Below, one piece after another: positions 34,578-45,486 of a stretch of 64,000 bases of DNA (position 1 is its first letter; each line of letters starts with the position of its first letter). Position numbers and translations under genes: made by a program. This DNA comes from Capillidium heterosporum (taxonomy: Eukaryota; Entomophthoromycota; Entomophthoromycetes; Entomophthorales; Capillidiaceae), in assembly GCA_016630905.1 (NCBI GenBank), contig WBMQ01000004.1, positions 558,001 to 622,000 of the forward strand, read 5' to 3'. Below the pieces are notes generated by a model that saw only the letters and a list, made by a program, of their open reading frames with translations, had not been told where the DNA came from and searched no databases.

Positions 34578-35428
34578 ACCACTATACCCCTATTTACATT
34601 TAAACTTTGCTCATTAATACCATTAACACCCATCTTTTAAACATTTTTTATTAAGTTTGTACTATATATACTATAATGACTCAAGCTGATTTATATATGA
34701 CCATACCTCTAGATAATAAGTGTCTATAGGCGATGTGTTTTAGAATCGATAATTGAAGTTTTAGCAGATTTGAAGATATCTATGTTGCTAGCTGAAAATT
34801 TGAGTAGGTAATTGATAAGTAAAATAAGTCGTTTGAATATTAATCCAATTTATATAGTTGATAAATAAATAAATATTATTTAGTTTTGTACTATACAAAT
34901 GTATAGAATATTTATTATATTGAAAAATCTTTATTGTCATCAAATAGAGCCTTACTCGCCATCCTCTTGTATAGGTTTAGAGACAGTAAGGTCACACATC
35001 TAAACAAGTAAGTAAATCCTTTTAGTATTTTGAGACTATATATTATAAATGCCTACATGTATTGTTAAAAATATATAAATGTATTTATTTCAGTATCAAA
35101 AGCAAGTGTAATAGGACTATTGTCAGTAAGCTATGGAAATGTGTATGCTATATAATGTGATGACTAGGTTTAGCATGCCAATCTTCAAATATAAAGGAAG
35201 TTTAGTAGTTCTATATCAAATTTATGTTTTGCTATATCTGCTCTATGTAGTTTTAGTGATTTTTGGAAAGTGATACTGCCATTCCCTTCAGAGTACAAAT
35301 TCTAGACCTCTTTCGAGAGTACCATGTGATACGTCATAAATTCCGAAATTACGGATCTAGTTGGTAGTTTAGCTTTAGTACTTTATCCACATCATCTTCC
35401 TTCAGTTTCAAATACCTTTCGAATCGAG
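34578..35428. other. AT-rich intergenic DNA
   Basis: No gene, RNA or repeat recognised. Confidence 0.6.
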
Positions 35429-36760
35429 ATGTTATTATATAGAACTAGATATCTGTTAGGTAAACTACATAAAGCTAGCAGATAACTTCAACTAATCAAC
35501 TCTATAGATGCCCTAAAACCAAAGCCCCATACCAACTACCTTTTCAACTTCAGCCGAAGGATCCACACCTTAGAAACCTTGAGGCTGAACACTTTATTCA
35601 AGGATACTATCGACCCTTTGCATAAGCTGGAGGTACCGTTAGTTTGGTTACGGGATAGTTGTACTTGTACAGCATGCCAACACCCCAGTAATGAGCAAAA
35701 GTTAGTTGCCAACAAAGACTTACAAAATTTAAACTTGACCAACAAAAGCCTGTTAGATGATCAACTAGTTATCAATTGGGGTAAAGGTGAAAGTACCAAC
35801 GTACATCAAAGTATCTTCAGTAGAAACCAACTTTTAGATTTTTTAAAAGGCAATGCCAATGGTTGGGACAAAGTCGAAGGTCTGAAGAAGGAGTTATGGT
35901 TGGGGAACCAGTTCAACTTGGAAGATAATAAGTTCAACTATTCCGATTACATGGACAACAAAAGTACTTTCAACAAGGTTGTACTACAGCTTTATAAGAC
36001 TGGGCTCGTATTTCTAAGCCAAGTTCCCAACCAAAGAGATACGGTTATCCAAGTCGCCGAAAAGATTGGCCCAGTTATGGATACCTTCTACGGCAAGTCT
36101 TGGGAAGTTATTTCTAAACCCAATCCCGATAACCTAGCCTATACCAATTTACCTCTAGACTACCATATGGATTTACTGTAAGCCATATTAGTTTCTTTTA
36201 AACAATACTAACTGGCATATTCTTTCCTCTACAATTTCAATAGGTACTTTGAATCACCACCCAAGATTCAACTTCTACACTGTAGGCAAGATGCCAGTGA
36301 GGGTGGTTCCAACAATTTTATCGACGGCATCAAATTAATGCAAACCTTGAAACTTAAGCATCCCGAAGCCTACCATACCTTATCCCAAGTGCCTATTCCC
36401 TACCGGTACAAGGTCTTTGGAGAGTTGCGCAAGTTTCAAAGGCCTTTAATAGTCCCCAACTTTGAGTATCAATACGACCAACTCAACTTCTCCCCTATGT
36501 TCCAAGATACTATGAAGTTCACTTCCTTGCAACAAAGTTTGGATTACTACAAAGCCATTGGTGAGTTTTATAAGGTCTTGTACGATCCCCACAACAACTT
36601 CAACTTTAAGTTGAAGGATGACATGTTGGTAGTATTTGACAACCGTAGGATTTTGCATGCACGCGACAGCTTCAATTTGAAGCTGGGTAAAACTCGAGAG
36701 TTGATTGGATGCTACTTGGATTACGATACCTTCTTCAATAGGTTGAGAATGAGTTTATAG
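35429..36760 (+). CDS. Trimethyllysine / gamma-butyrobetaine dioxygenase family (carnitine pathway)
   Basis: Fe(II)/2-oxoglutarate hydroxylase of carnitine biosynthesis. Exons 35429-35459, 35508-36177 and 36244-36760 give 405 aa. The N-terminal zinc-binding segment WLRDSCTCTACQHP is diagnostic for the BBOX/TMLH family. Iron ligands are YHMDL (His, Asp) and LHARDSF (distal His). The 10-codon first exon plus the start of exon 2 forms a basic, amphipathic leader (MLLYRTRYLL...FSRRIH), a likely mitochondrial presequence. This favours the trimethyllysine step (TMLH), which is mitochondrial in animals, but internal residues fit both enzymes. Confidence 0.85.
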
Positions 36761-36824
36761 TAGATAACAAACAATAATAAAAACTGCTCCTTTGTATGTA
36801 TCTTTTATTTACTGGTTAGTACCT

Positions 36825-37955
36825 TTATTGGTTTTTCAGTTGGTGGATCTGGTTGAGGGCGTTGACTAGGAACTTTTCGGCCGAGTCGAGATCATCAAAC
36901 TGTAAGGACGATAAGGCGTACTTGACATCTTTCTTGATCTTCTCCATACCATCTAAGGCTTCTCGGTTGGGTCGCCATGACTGTTGAGGCTGGGCATGCT
37001 GCACAGGTTGCGCATGTGGAATCGGTTGTATAGGCTGCATAGGTTGTACTGGATAAGAAGGGGCAGACGGACTAGGTATGTGGTTCGTACTACTGTTGTT
37101 GTACTGATTGGGAGGTATGTAAGGTTGGGGAGTTAATAGTGGAGTCGAGCTTTCACTTGGCTTTGGAGGTTCTACAGGGATATCTAGATTATCATTTGGT
37201 ACAACGTATTCTACTTTTTCTTTTTAAAATAAATATATATATTAATCTAAAAATACCGGTAGTTTGGTTGGCATTATGAGTGACTTTGAAGGTGGGATCC
37301 TTGAGCACTTGCTGGATTTGCACAACGTTACGCTTGATGTTAGCCATCACATCCTGTTCCTAAAATTGTTTGGTAAGAGATATAGCATAAATGAAATTTT
37401 ACTTCAACTTGGTAAGGTATATCAAAAGCTTCCAGTACTTGGAAGAAGTTCAAAGCTACCAACAATCCTGACGACACCTTCCTAACAAAATGTTATACAA
37501 CTAAATGTGATAGCTCATCTTACTGATTATATTCTCCCTTTTCAAATTTTGAATTAAAATTAGAATAGATGTTCTTTGCCATCTTTGAAACTTCTATCCT
37601 ACCAACTGCCAAGTCTTTTATACCCGGCTCCTGACTTAAATTCTGCTTCAACTAATGTAAAAACAGATAAAAATCCATATAAATATAATGCAAAATGTAA
37701 TCAACTTACTTGCTCAACTCTACTCAACAGAACCTCCAAGAAATGATTGGCTTCAACAGAAGTTGGTTTTAGTGCAAAGCCCTTCTTCAAGATATAATAC
37801 TCGCCTAATGTATAAAAGTTCAATAGAAATTAAATATAAAAGTTACAGTAGTAAGCGACAACTGGAAACATTTTAATCTCTTTGGATCTACTGAGCACTC
37901 CCTTCAAACTGGAGAGTTCGGCCGGTAAGTCTGGTATATCGATTAGGTTGGACAT
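36825..37955 (-). CDS. VTA1: ESCRT-associated protein VTA1/LIP5
   Basis: Cofactor that stimulates the Vps4 ATPase at endosomes in multivesicular-body sorting. Six exons (37955-37847, 37804-37710, 37651-37524, 37481-37403, 37359-37257, 37219-36825) give 302 aa. The N-terminal MIT-type region has the signature PVVAYYC (as in LIP5). The middle is a Pro/Gln/His-rich linker with repeated PIQPIPHAQPVQHAQPQ. The C-terminal VTA1/SBP1 dimer domain reads DVKYALSSLQFDDLDSAEKF. Exon 4 has two in-phase donors 6 nt apart; I chose GTAAAA. Confidence 0.9.
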
Positions 37956-38859
37956 TTTATATTGTTGTAAGAGCTAAAGACAAACCTAAATCTCCATTAC
38001 CTTACCTTAGTCATCAATAAATTTCGATGAAGCCAGCTTATGACGCCATAGCACTGTCTAGACTCTACTTTAGGCTTAGCATTGATTCCAAGTTGATGTG
38101 AACTATCACCAAGCTGTTTAGAAATAGAGACATAAGACACTTTTAACTGCCTTCATCAAGTAAGCAAAGTTAGATTAAAGTCTAAGATTGTAGTAAGTTA
38201 AGCTTCAACTTCTATTTTCATCAACCACCTATAGTACTCCATCCAACTGATATATTTATATTTCTCACTCAAATATGAACCTGTAGTTGGTATTTCGACG
38301 GTATTGGGTACAAGAGTAACTGAGTAGATCATAAAAACTTACCAGTATATGTATTCTAGATCAATACTACAACATTAAGTATGTCATTGGTTTATAGCTG
38401 AAAAGATGTTAGTGTCTTGGGAATGAGTTAAAGTAGAGCTTAATAGTGTTCTTTGAAAACATAAAGATAAGGGAATATATATAGCTATTAGTCTACAAAA
38501 AGCTAAATGAGTATACCCTGGAATAGAAGATATAAGTACAAGATGAAATTTTACTGAAGATGGTTCAAAAGGCATTAAGTCAGCAGTTAAGAATGTGAAA
38601 GAGTAATGTGATTATCGACGACACCTATCTCCTGGAAAAAGTGTATCAACAAGGGAGTTCACATATAAGGATGCTGATAGTCAAGTCATCTGTAGATTAG
38701 AAGGCTTCATAAAACTACACTATATATGTAGTAAACATAAGAGTAGAACCTAACCAGCATAACAGTTACAAAATAGGGTATCGACTTGAAGTGTCAAAAA
38801 CACTCTAAATTAGCTGAAAGTAGGAATTGATGGACCCTAGGCAGCAGCTCAACAATCAT
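37956..38859. other. Intergenic DNA
   Basis: Between VTA1 and TBRG1-like paralog B. A 63-codon open frame at 38384-38575 has no motif and is not called. Confidence 0.6.
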
Positions 38860-39839
38860 TTAGAAGGGAGGCGGGTTCCAGTTTCTAGTGGGGATATGTC
38901 TTGGGTTCATTGGCTCGAAATCCTGGAAGGCGTACTTTTTGCACAATTCGGCGTTGGGTAAATCCTGGATCATCTTGGCAATGGTAGGATTAGAAAATCC
39001 GTAGTAGTCAGGGCCTGAAGCTGAGTTGTTGTAATCCTTGTTACGGATCCGGTTGGCCAGCCTTATAACTTCCGTCCACACACCGGTAGGACTAGGGCCT
39101 ACGATGACGCGACCATTATCTTCACATACAATCTTAAACTGGGGGCGGAAGGAGGTAGGCTCAGTTTCAATGCTGGCCGTGTAGACAGCTTGGGCGTTAG
39201 GATCGATGGTGGACATGTAGTACCTTTTGATGCTGTAGCCGACAGGCCATATGTACCGGTCGTTGTGGAACCACTCGTTCTTGTATTCAACGACGCCCAG
39301 GCTCATTATCGTCAAGATGCCGACACTGACTGGCATGATGTACTGACCGTCGGGGCCTTTGGGCATGGGTTGGTAGCGTCGAACTTGACTCAAGTTACGA
39401 CGTGAGCGTCGGTTGTTGCGGATGGAAACAGATTTGTCGATAACTGGTAAAGTTGGTAAAGCTGGGTGGATGTAGGTGGATACGGGGTTGTAGATGGGCT
39501 GTAGGTTGGAAGCTGGTGTCACTTTCATTTGACTGGCTTGTTTATTCGGCTTCAACTTGCGCTCTTGCTTTTGCTGCTTACGGATAGCTATTTCCTTCTT
39601 CAGCAGCCGGTTGCGGTACTTGAGGCGGTCTCTATGCTTGGTAGACTTAGCTATGGCAGCTTGAATCTCTTTGAAAAGCTAAAAGAAATAGTAGGTTAGC
39701 TTGAGTGGCTGTTGTAGTTACCTACTTCGTTGGTGCTATCCAGTTTACTCTTCACTTTGCGGTACTTGGCTTGGTGGATCAGGTCCTCTTTGCTTACAGC
39801 TGATTTTAGCTGCTCGTGCTTCGTAATAACTTTACTCAT
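38860..39839 (-). CDS. TBRG1-like FYRN/FYRC chromatin protein, paralog B
   Basis: Two exons (39839-39726 and 39678-38860) give 310 aa. The layout is the same as paralog A at 18033-19000: basic coiled coil with KHRDRLKYRNRLLKKEIAIR, Pro-rich linker, conserved RRYQPMPKGPDGQY, FYRN (VGILTIMSLGVVEYKNEWFH, IWPVGYSIKRYY) and FYRC (SPTGVWTEVIRLAN, SGPDYYGFSNPTIAKMIQDL). Exon 1 is 114 nt in both and the intron position is the same. The domains are roughly 75 percent identical by eye while the linkers have diverged, so the duplication is old. Confidence 0.88.
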
Positions 39840-40746
39840 CTTGGCCTGATGTGGTGAAGGAAGGCTAAATTTTTGCGAATTGAAAGCAATTGAAGAGAAC
39901 GCCTCCCTAAGCTTATGAAGGTATGAGAATTAAGGGGAAATTGCAATGTAACCGTTCTCAAATCCACCCCTAACTTATGTACACACTCCAATTTGCGGAC
40001 CACTTTATTTACTGGTTTACTTGGCGCCCTATTGCATGGTTGGAAATAGTTGGGTAAGCTTGCAATGCCGGCCAAACCTATTACCAATGTGGGGGTAGTT
40101 GGTTGCCAGTCAGCCAATCGCTGTACTTGTCTATATTCTCTTTTGCCAAAACGGGAATGGGAAACCTGTTTGGCAGCTCTTCTATCGTCGATTACCTAAA
40201 GTTTCAAGCTGAAGCTGAAGGTTGTCTATCAGACCTCAAGTTTCATTGGTCAGTTTTATGCCAGTTTCTACGTTAGAGCTAAAGTTAGTTCACTTTGATT
40301 TGCATGCAGTGGGTATACTTTTAACGAAAAGTGATCAGGTGTAAGACATAGGCTTTACCTCGAGTAGCTTATTAGTGAGGCACAGCCAATGAAATCAGAT
40401 GTCGGGCCTCCCCTCGCAATTAATGAAGAGAACCCCAAGCTACTCAAAGTGCGACACGGCCTAGATTTGTAAACATCTAGGCTAATTGAACTGTTCAAGT
40501 TCTTGGGTTCCCGCTAAGGTCCGAATCCAAATTACTAATCCATCGGGCCAAACTTTAATCCAGTATTTGATCCGCACCAGGATAACAAGGCTGTTGTTAA
40601 ATCCGTTCCTCTTTGTTCCTTTATTAAGTTGAGTTGGATTGTTGGTAAACCTGCAAACTTATCAAACTAGTTTGCCCCAAAAGCTATAAAGCCACTCGAT
40701 CCTTTCAAAAGTTTCGGCTTTTATCTTCAATAAAGGAAACGAAACT
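39840..40746. other. Intergenic DNA, divergent promoter region
   Basis: Region between divergent paralog B and LAMTOR3. A 93-codon minus-strand open frame (39836-40117) overlaps the start of paralog B and probably reflects its less AT-rich 5' leader. A perfect 8-bp inverted repeat (GCCTAGAT/ATCTAGGC, 8-nt loop) lies at 40459-40482, of unknown significance. Confidence 0.5.
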
Positions 40747-41331
40747 ATGGTAACTTTTCAGTCAACTATACAGCTTTTAACAGAGACATACATCAAATTT
40801 CAATAGTCAGCTATCGAACAGTACTTTGAAAAGCTATTAAAGAGGTACATATTGACTCATTTGAGCCAAATACTTAATATTTTCTATATGAAGAATCAGC
40901 GGTTTAAAGGGGATTTGCTTAGCTGACCGTGATGGAGTTAACATCATCAAAAGTAATAAATCTTTCAACAAAGCCTTATATTAATGGACAATTCTAGTAA
41001 CTTCAGATGACCATGCTGATATACTATTGAACCGACCAAACCTAAGTACGATATTTATAAAGACCAGTGACCAAGTAAACCCATTATCCTTTAAATGTTT
41101 AACATGTATTTTTAATTACAGGCATCGAAACTAGGACTTTCCAAAAACAAAACTATAGTTACATACTTTGACAACCTGCAGCTGGTTCAACTACGCCTGA
41201 GTGCAACTTTGATTTTAACCCTTATTGCCGTCAATGAAGCCAACACTGGACTACTTTTGGATGTGTACGATGAAGTTACACCTCTAGTTACAGATATTGA
41301 AGAGGCTTTAGCAATGAATGTACAGCAGTAA
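40747..41331 (+). CDS. LAMTOR3: Ragulator subunit LAMTOR3 (MP1)
   Basis: Roadblock/LC7-fold scaffold that anchors Rag GTPases and TORC1 signalling at the lysosome or vacuole. Five exons: 40747-40749 (ATG only), 40807-40844, 40900-40952, 40998-41074 and 41122-41331, giving 126 aa (animal protein about 124). Diagnostic segments: GLKGICLADRDGVNIIK, FIKTSDQASKLGLSKNK, and SANTGLI-like NEANTGLLLDVYDEV. The start is chosen because the frame is closed upstream of exon 2 (TAG directly before it) and an ATG is followed at once by a GT donor, giving M-S-A-I-E-Q. Confidence 0.9.
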
Positions 41332-41527
41332 CTAGTATTAAATTTTGACTTTTTCTGTTATACACTTGTAGAGGTAATATGTCGCTACATTCCTTTTATT
41401 TGTGTACTTTTAAATAATTACTAAAAACTGTAGGTATACTACTTTTGCTCGAAGTTGCATTATAATTTTTGTACTTTAAATCAAAATAAGCTGCAAAGTA
41501 TTGAAGATGTGATATCAAAAGCCGCTT

Positions 41528-42301
41528 TTATAAGAGCTCATTAGGAATGCCCTCACTATAGAATAAGGAACGTAGCCACTTAGCCTCTTTTGCCTAAAAG
41601 GATGATCATAAATGTTGAGAAAATAAAAAAGTAGTTACCATTTCTTCTTTGCTACGGTCAACCCGATCCTCTTCATCGACTTTCAAAGTTCTACCGATTT
41701 TGTGATTATCTAACTTGTCGTAGATTTCATCGTTAACTTTAAAATCCCCTTTCAATCTTGGTAAGATATGGATGTGGACATGTTCAACGGACTGACCAGC
41801 TTCAGCACCATCCTTTAGAAAATTTCAATATCTTAATAGCCGATTTTGTCGGTAGTTACCTGAATCACAAAAGATAATGAGCTACACTTGTAGGCTTTTT
41901 CAACTGTCTTACCGATAGTCTGTGCACTTAACCATAGATCGGTTACCTAGATTTATGAGATTTACTAATTTACTTTCAATATCGCTTACTTCTTCACTAG
42001 ATAACTCTGTAAATCTAGCTACTTTGCGATAAGGTGATACTAAAACATCTATAATTTATAAATAGGAATTTGTATTGCAAGTTAAGGTACAATAGCTTTT
42101 AAGATGGGCTACAAACATATAGTTTAAAAAGGATACGACCACTACATATGTGTTAAGAGAAAAATATGTTAAACATATATATAGACGATTAAAATACCTA
42201 ACTATAGGTCTCAAGTTGACGAAACCGAACGACAACTTGGACTTGGACAGAAAGAACACTTCAGCCAAATTTAACTTGAACTTGCCGAATTGAAATTGCA
42301 T
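41528..42301 (-). CDS. FHIT: FHIT-type bis(5'-adenosyl)-triphosphatase
   Basis: HIT-family hydrolase of diadenosine polyphosphates. Six exons: 42301-42198, 42141-42137 (5 nt), 42048-41990, 41946-41860, 41812-41639 and 41593-41528, giving 164 aa (human 147). The catalytic triad motif is HVHIHILPR. The start MQFQFGKF matches FHIT MSFRFGQH, although an in-frame ATG exists 12 codons upstream. Exons 1 and 3 are out of phase if joined directly; the micro-exon TGGTC, flanked by TAG and GTATCC, restores the frame and reads V-S-G-H-V-L-V against human V-P-G-H-V-L-V. Confidence 0.93.
42137..42141 (-). other. FHIT: 5-nt micro-exon of FHIT
   Basis: The minus strand reads ..TGTAG | TGGTC | GTATCC... With 2 nt carried from exon 1 (AG) and AT from exon 3, it encodes Ser-Gly-His. 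Without it exons 1 and 3 cannot be joined in frame with GT-AG sites, and the 149-nt gap would be by far the longest intron in these compact genes. With it, the two flanking introns are 56 and 88 nt. Confidence 0.8.
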
Positions 42302-42411
42302 TTTTACACTATATCCACCAGAACTTGAAAATATCAATTGAGATATCCTAAGGATTTTTAAATAAGTAAAATGCTATACTATGCTATAATAAATAAATTT
42401 ATTGCCACTAT

Positions 42412-42642
42412 CTATAAGCCTTGGTGAAAATTTTTATCTTTAAAGCATCTTTTGAAGTTCTCCATCTCCTGTTTGCACTTCCTCCAATCTTTATGCAAGT
42501 CGTAACAACTTTGAAGCTCTAGATGATACTTCTTGCAGCCACTGGTGTCAACTGCAATGTCATAACTATCTTTTTCATCATCCACATTGGTATGGAGCTG
42601 GTTGGTTTTATCCAAGTTCGAATAGGGTCTTCCTGGACTCAT
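42412..42642 (-). CDS. COA4: Twin CX9C protein, cytochrome c oxidase assembly factor 4
   Basis: Small mitochondrial intermembrane-space protein (76 aa, one exon) imported by Mia40 oxidation and needed for complex IV assembly. The CHCH fold shows two CX9C motifs: C-KKYHLELQS-C and C-KQEMENFKR-C, separated by YDLHKDWRK, which matches the MAQHQDWRQ of animal COA4 closely. The N-terminus is short and polar without a presequence, as usual for this class. Confidence 0.9.
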   Translation of the reverse strand: MSPGRPYSNLDKTNQLHTNVDDEKDSYDIAVDTSGCKKYHLELQSCYDLHKDWRKCKQEMENFKRCFKDKNFHQGL

Positions 42643-43371
42643 TTATTTGTTCTATAATGTGGATATCTTGATATTTTACCTTTGATTTGAATTGGATTTT
42701 TTGTAACCTGGATTTACAAATTTATAAACTTTAACTCTTTCAATTATGGTTCGACTTTCTATTTACAAGAATTTCAAATTGGAAGCCAAAATATAATACT
42801 ATCCAAAAGCAATACAATAAACAGTTTATTTTCATTGGCTTGTATTAAGCCAATTATCAATTTATAACCTTCGTGACTACCTGTCCCACCTGTATGGTTC
42901 GATTTTAACTTTTCATTTAGAGAAATCGGACCATATATGAGGGACATTTATTACCAAAGCTTTATATTCTGCCTTCAAAATAAATGCAGGTAGATAGTAA
43001 ACTCAAGCTAGAAATATAGCAGCTAAAAGGCGTCGCCTTCAACATATCAACAACAATCCAAAGATCAGATATAGGTTTGCGTAAAGGCAAAACGATGGGT
43101 AAAGTGCTGAGCTTTGTAAACATCTTACTAAAGTCCACCACTTTTGTGCAGCTACAACTTGGATATTCTTCAAAGCAAAAGTACTAAGGAGTCTATAGAG
43201 CATTTCCAAGCAGACTTAGCCTTCAAATATTTACCCATACCCTATAAACTTCGGCCTTTTAGGCTGAAACAGCCAATCTGATAAAAATAAAGCGAGACAT
43301 AATAAGAACCCCTATAAAAGCCATTGTGCTCGAAACTTAGTCACCAAGTTTCCCAATTTCCAACAAAAGCG
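42643..43371. other. Intergenic DNA, divergent promoter region
   Basis: Holds the promoters of COA4 (minus) and the TTC36-like gene (plus). A TATA box, TATAAAAG, lies at 43313-43320, 59 bp before the TTC36 start codon. Confidence 0.6.
43313..43320 (+). promoter_or_regulatory. TATA box of TTC36-like gene
   Basis: TATAAAAG, 59 bp upstream of the ATG at 43372, the same distance as at OLE1 and the glutamine-rich genes. Confidence 0.55.
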
Positions 43372-44067
43372 ATGACATCCGACATAACAGCAAGAGACAA
43401 GGACATCTTGGAGCACATTTTCGATACTGAAGGTGGGTTCCCCGGTGCCAAACAGCACCAACTGCCTGAAGAATTTCTCAATGGTGACACTAGTATTGAC
43501 CCAGAGCTACTAGCCAAACTGCAGGCTATGGAGGTGGAAGCTATCCAGTTGGCCGATACTGAAGACCAGGAGAACATAAAGAAAGCCATCAGCATTCTAA
43601 CGGAAGCTATTAACCTGTGCCCAGATTATGCATCTGCTTATAACAACAGGTACTTTAATTTACATTTAAAAATGCTAATGTATTATCTATTAGAGCTCAA
43701 GCAAATCGACTAGCCGGCAACAGCGAAGCTTCGCTAAAGGACTTGGACTCGGCAATTGAAACTGGTAAGAAGACGAACGATATCAAGGCTTTGAAGCAGG
43801 TACTTCTTATACACCTCTTTTCTTCTTTGTTCCCTTTATTAATTTAGTTAAATTTAGGCATATACACAGCGTGGTATCCAACGTAAGGCAGCTTTAAAGG
43901 AAGATGACGATGAGAGTGAAGAATCCAAAGCTGCTCTAGCCGATTTGGAGTTAGGTGGCAAGTACGGTCATGAACTTGCTAAAAAGTTGGCGGCTGCTGA
44001 AAATCCATTTGCCAAGTTGTGTTCGGCTATGGTCAAAGAGATGTTGGCCAATTGCGAGCAAGGTTAA
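43372..44067 (+). CDS. TTC36: Tetratricopeptide repeat protein 36-like
   Basis: Three exons (43372-43649, 43694-43799, 43858-44067) give 197 aa, close to animal TTC36. Two to three TPR units run from residue 55: AISILTEAINLCPDYASAYNNRAQANRL, then SLKDLDSAIETG, then AYTQRGIQRK with an acidic spacer. The C-terminus NPFAKLCSAMVKEML matches NPYAALCNRML of TTC36. In animals TTC36 is thought to act as a chaperone-linked adaptor; the fungal role is unknown. Confidence 0.88.
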
Positions 44068-44502
44068 CTTTTTCATTAAAATTTCATTTCCTATTTTAAG
44101 TAGCCTTCTTTTATTGAAGTAGATATTGTCTTTGATTTATACCTTTTATTTCAAACCATGCACTTTGGGATGGCTTGGAAATATTTTTGTATTCAACACT
44201 ATGTTCTGGTTTATAACGATATGGCATATTGTATATCTATTTAATTTTTTACAATGAATAATTACAAACGATATACAGTATAATTCAACAGATATAAGGC
44301 ACAGTAGTGGCAAGCATAACTTGGCTGAATAGCGACTAAGGTTATTTCTAATAGGGAATATCAGATAATATAATACCTTGGCTTTAATTATATTATACTA
44401 ACAAATAGATAAAAGTATTACGAATAAAATATCTACTTACTAACAAATATATAATTAACAAGACAACCAATTTTATGCCTACGACCTGCTTAGCTATTAA
44501 CT
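44068..44502. other. Intergenic DNA between convergent genes
   Basis: AT-rich; nothing recognised. Confidence 0.6.
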
Positions 44503-45331
44503 TTAGCTCCTAAGGAAGGTATAAAAGTATGGCAACGACCAGTAACTTACACCTGCTGTCAATACAGCACCAAGTACTAAGCCGTGTAGACTCTTGGGTA
44601 GAACTCCAAAAGTTAATGGATCAACGACTACAATTTACCTATTAGTTTTATATAATTAGAAAAGCATACGTATATTGTACTGGAAAGGTGGCAGCTGCTT
44701 TGATTCATTTAAAGGTGGATATCTACATATGAGTATATCTACAAAGTAAATAGACTTGTAGGAAAGTTCATCCAAAGGGTTTACCTATAAATATAAAATG
44801 AGATAAAAACTTGACAGAATAAATACGATATTGAATAGTGAATTTTCAGCTTCCTTGTCGAGGCTAAGACAACTATTCGATAGCTTTATAGGACACTCTA
44901 GGTTATTCCTTTTTACTATTGATTCTATATAGTGATGCAAGGTAAGAACATCTATAGTTATATTAGCCGGTGTCTATAAAAAAGTTAAAAAGCTACTATC
45001 AAAAACCGATTACTGATGCCAAGTAGCTTAGCTTAACTTCGTATTTACTGTTGCTTTCCAAATCGATAATAAGATGACTCATCTTATCACATACATTCTT
45101 CTTAAAACTATCATTTATCGAAAAGGTTTCAACTTGAGATGATCTTAGAACTAACCTATTGAAAAAAGTTAGTAGGAATAAAATTTACTTTGAATACCCA
45201 GGTAGATGCTTCTTAAATGTCAACTCAACTTTACTCGTTGAACCATCGGTTTTGAATATATGCTTTTCGACATTGCATGTTACTTGACTTAGAATGAACA
45301 GCTGAACTACGATAAAAAGTATGTGAATCAT
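44503..45331 (-). CDS. Small secretory-pathway membrane protein, possible PIG-X/PBN1
   Basis: Five exons (45331-45198, 45155-45038, 44973-44827, 44784-44670, 44627-44503) join with agreeing phases to 212 aa. The N-terminus is a clear signal peptide (MIHILFIVVQLFILSQVTC). A luminal domain with three or four Cys follows. One C-terminal TM segment (LVLGAVLTAGVSYW) lies near residues 185-205 with a short tail. The layout and a VDILICRYPPL segment before the TM recall PIG-X/PBN1, the partner of the first GPI mannosyltransferase, whose family has an H-x-RY motif there. The resemblance is weak, so the name is only a suggestion. Confidence 0.7.
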
Positions 45332-45486
45332 GGAGTAAGAACAAAGTTACAAAATTCAAAGACCAAACTATATAGAAATAATAATACGCTTTTATTGGCT
45401 GGAAAATAGATAAAATGTTCAAAATAAGATTGCTGAACATAAAGTAGCAAGCTTCAACTAGTCACATAGGTAAAGCCCAGCTACTA

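Noticed and set aside
39836-40117. 93-codon minus-strand open frame upstream of TBRG1-like paralog B
   Set aside because: It overlaps the paralog's start codon in another frame; the less AT-rich leader region explains it.
40459-40482. Hairpin with 8-bp arms and nearby GGTCCGAATCC as a tRNA or terminator
   Set aside because: No cloverleaf can be built around it, and bacterial-style terminators are not expected in a nuclear genome.
42052-42197. FHIT as another gene with a surplus base
   Set aside because: The phase mismatch between exons 1 and 3 is fully explained by the 5-nt micro-exon, which also restores conserved residues.
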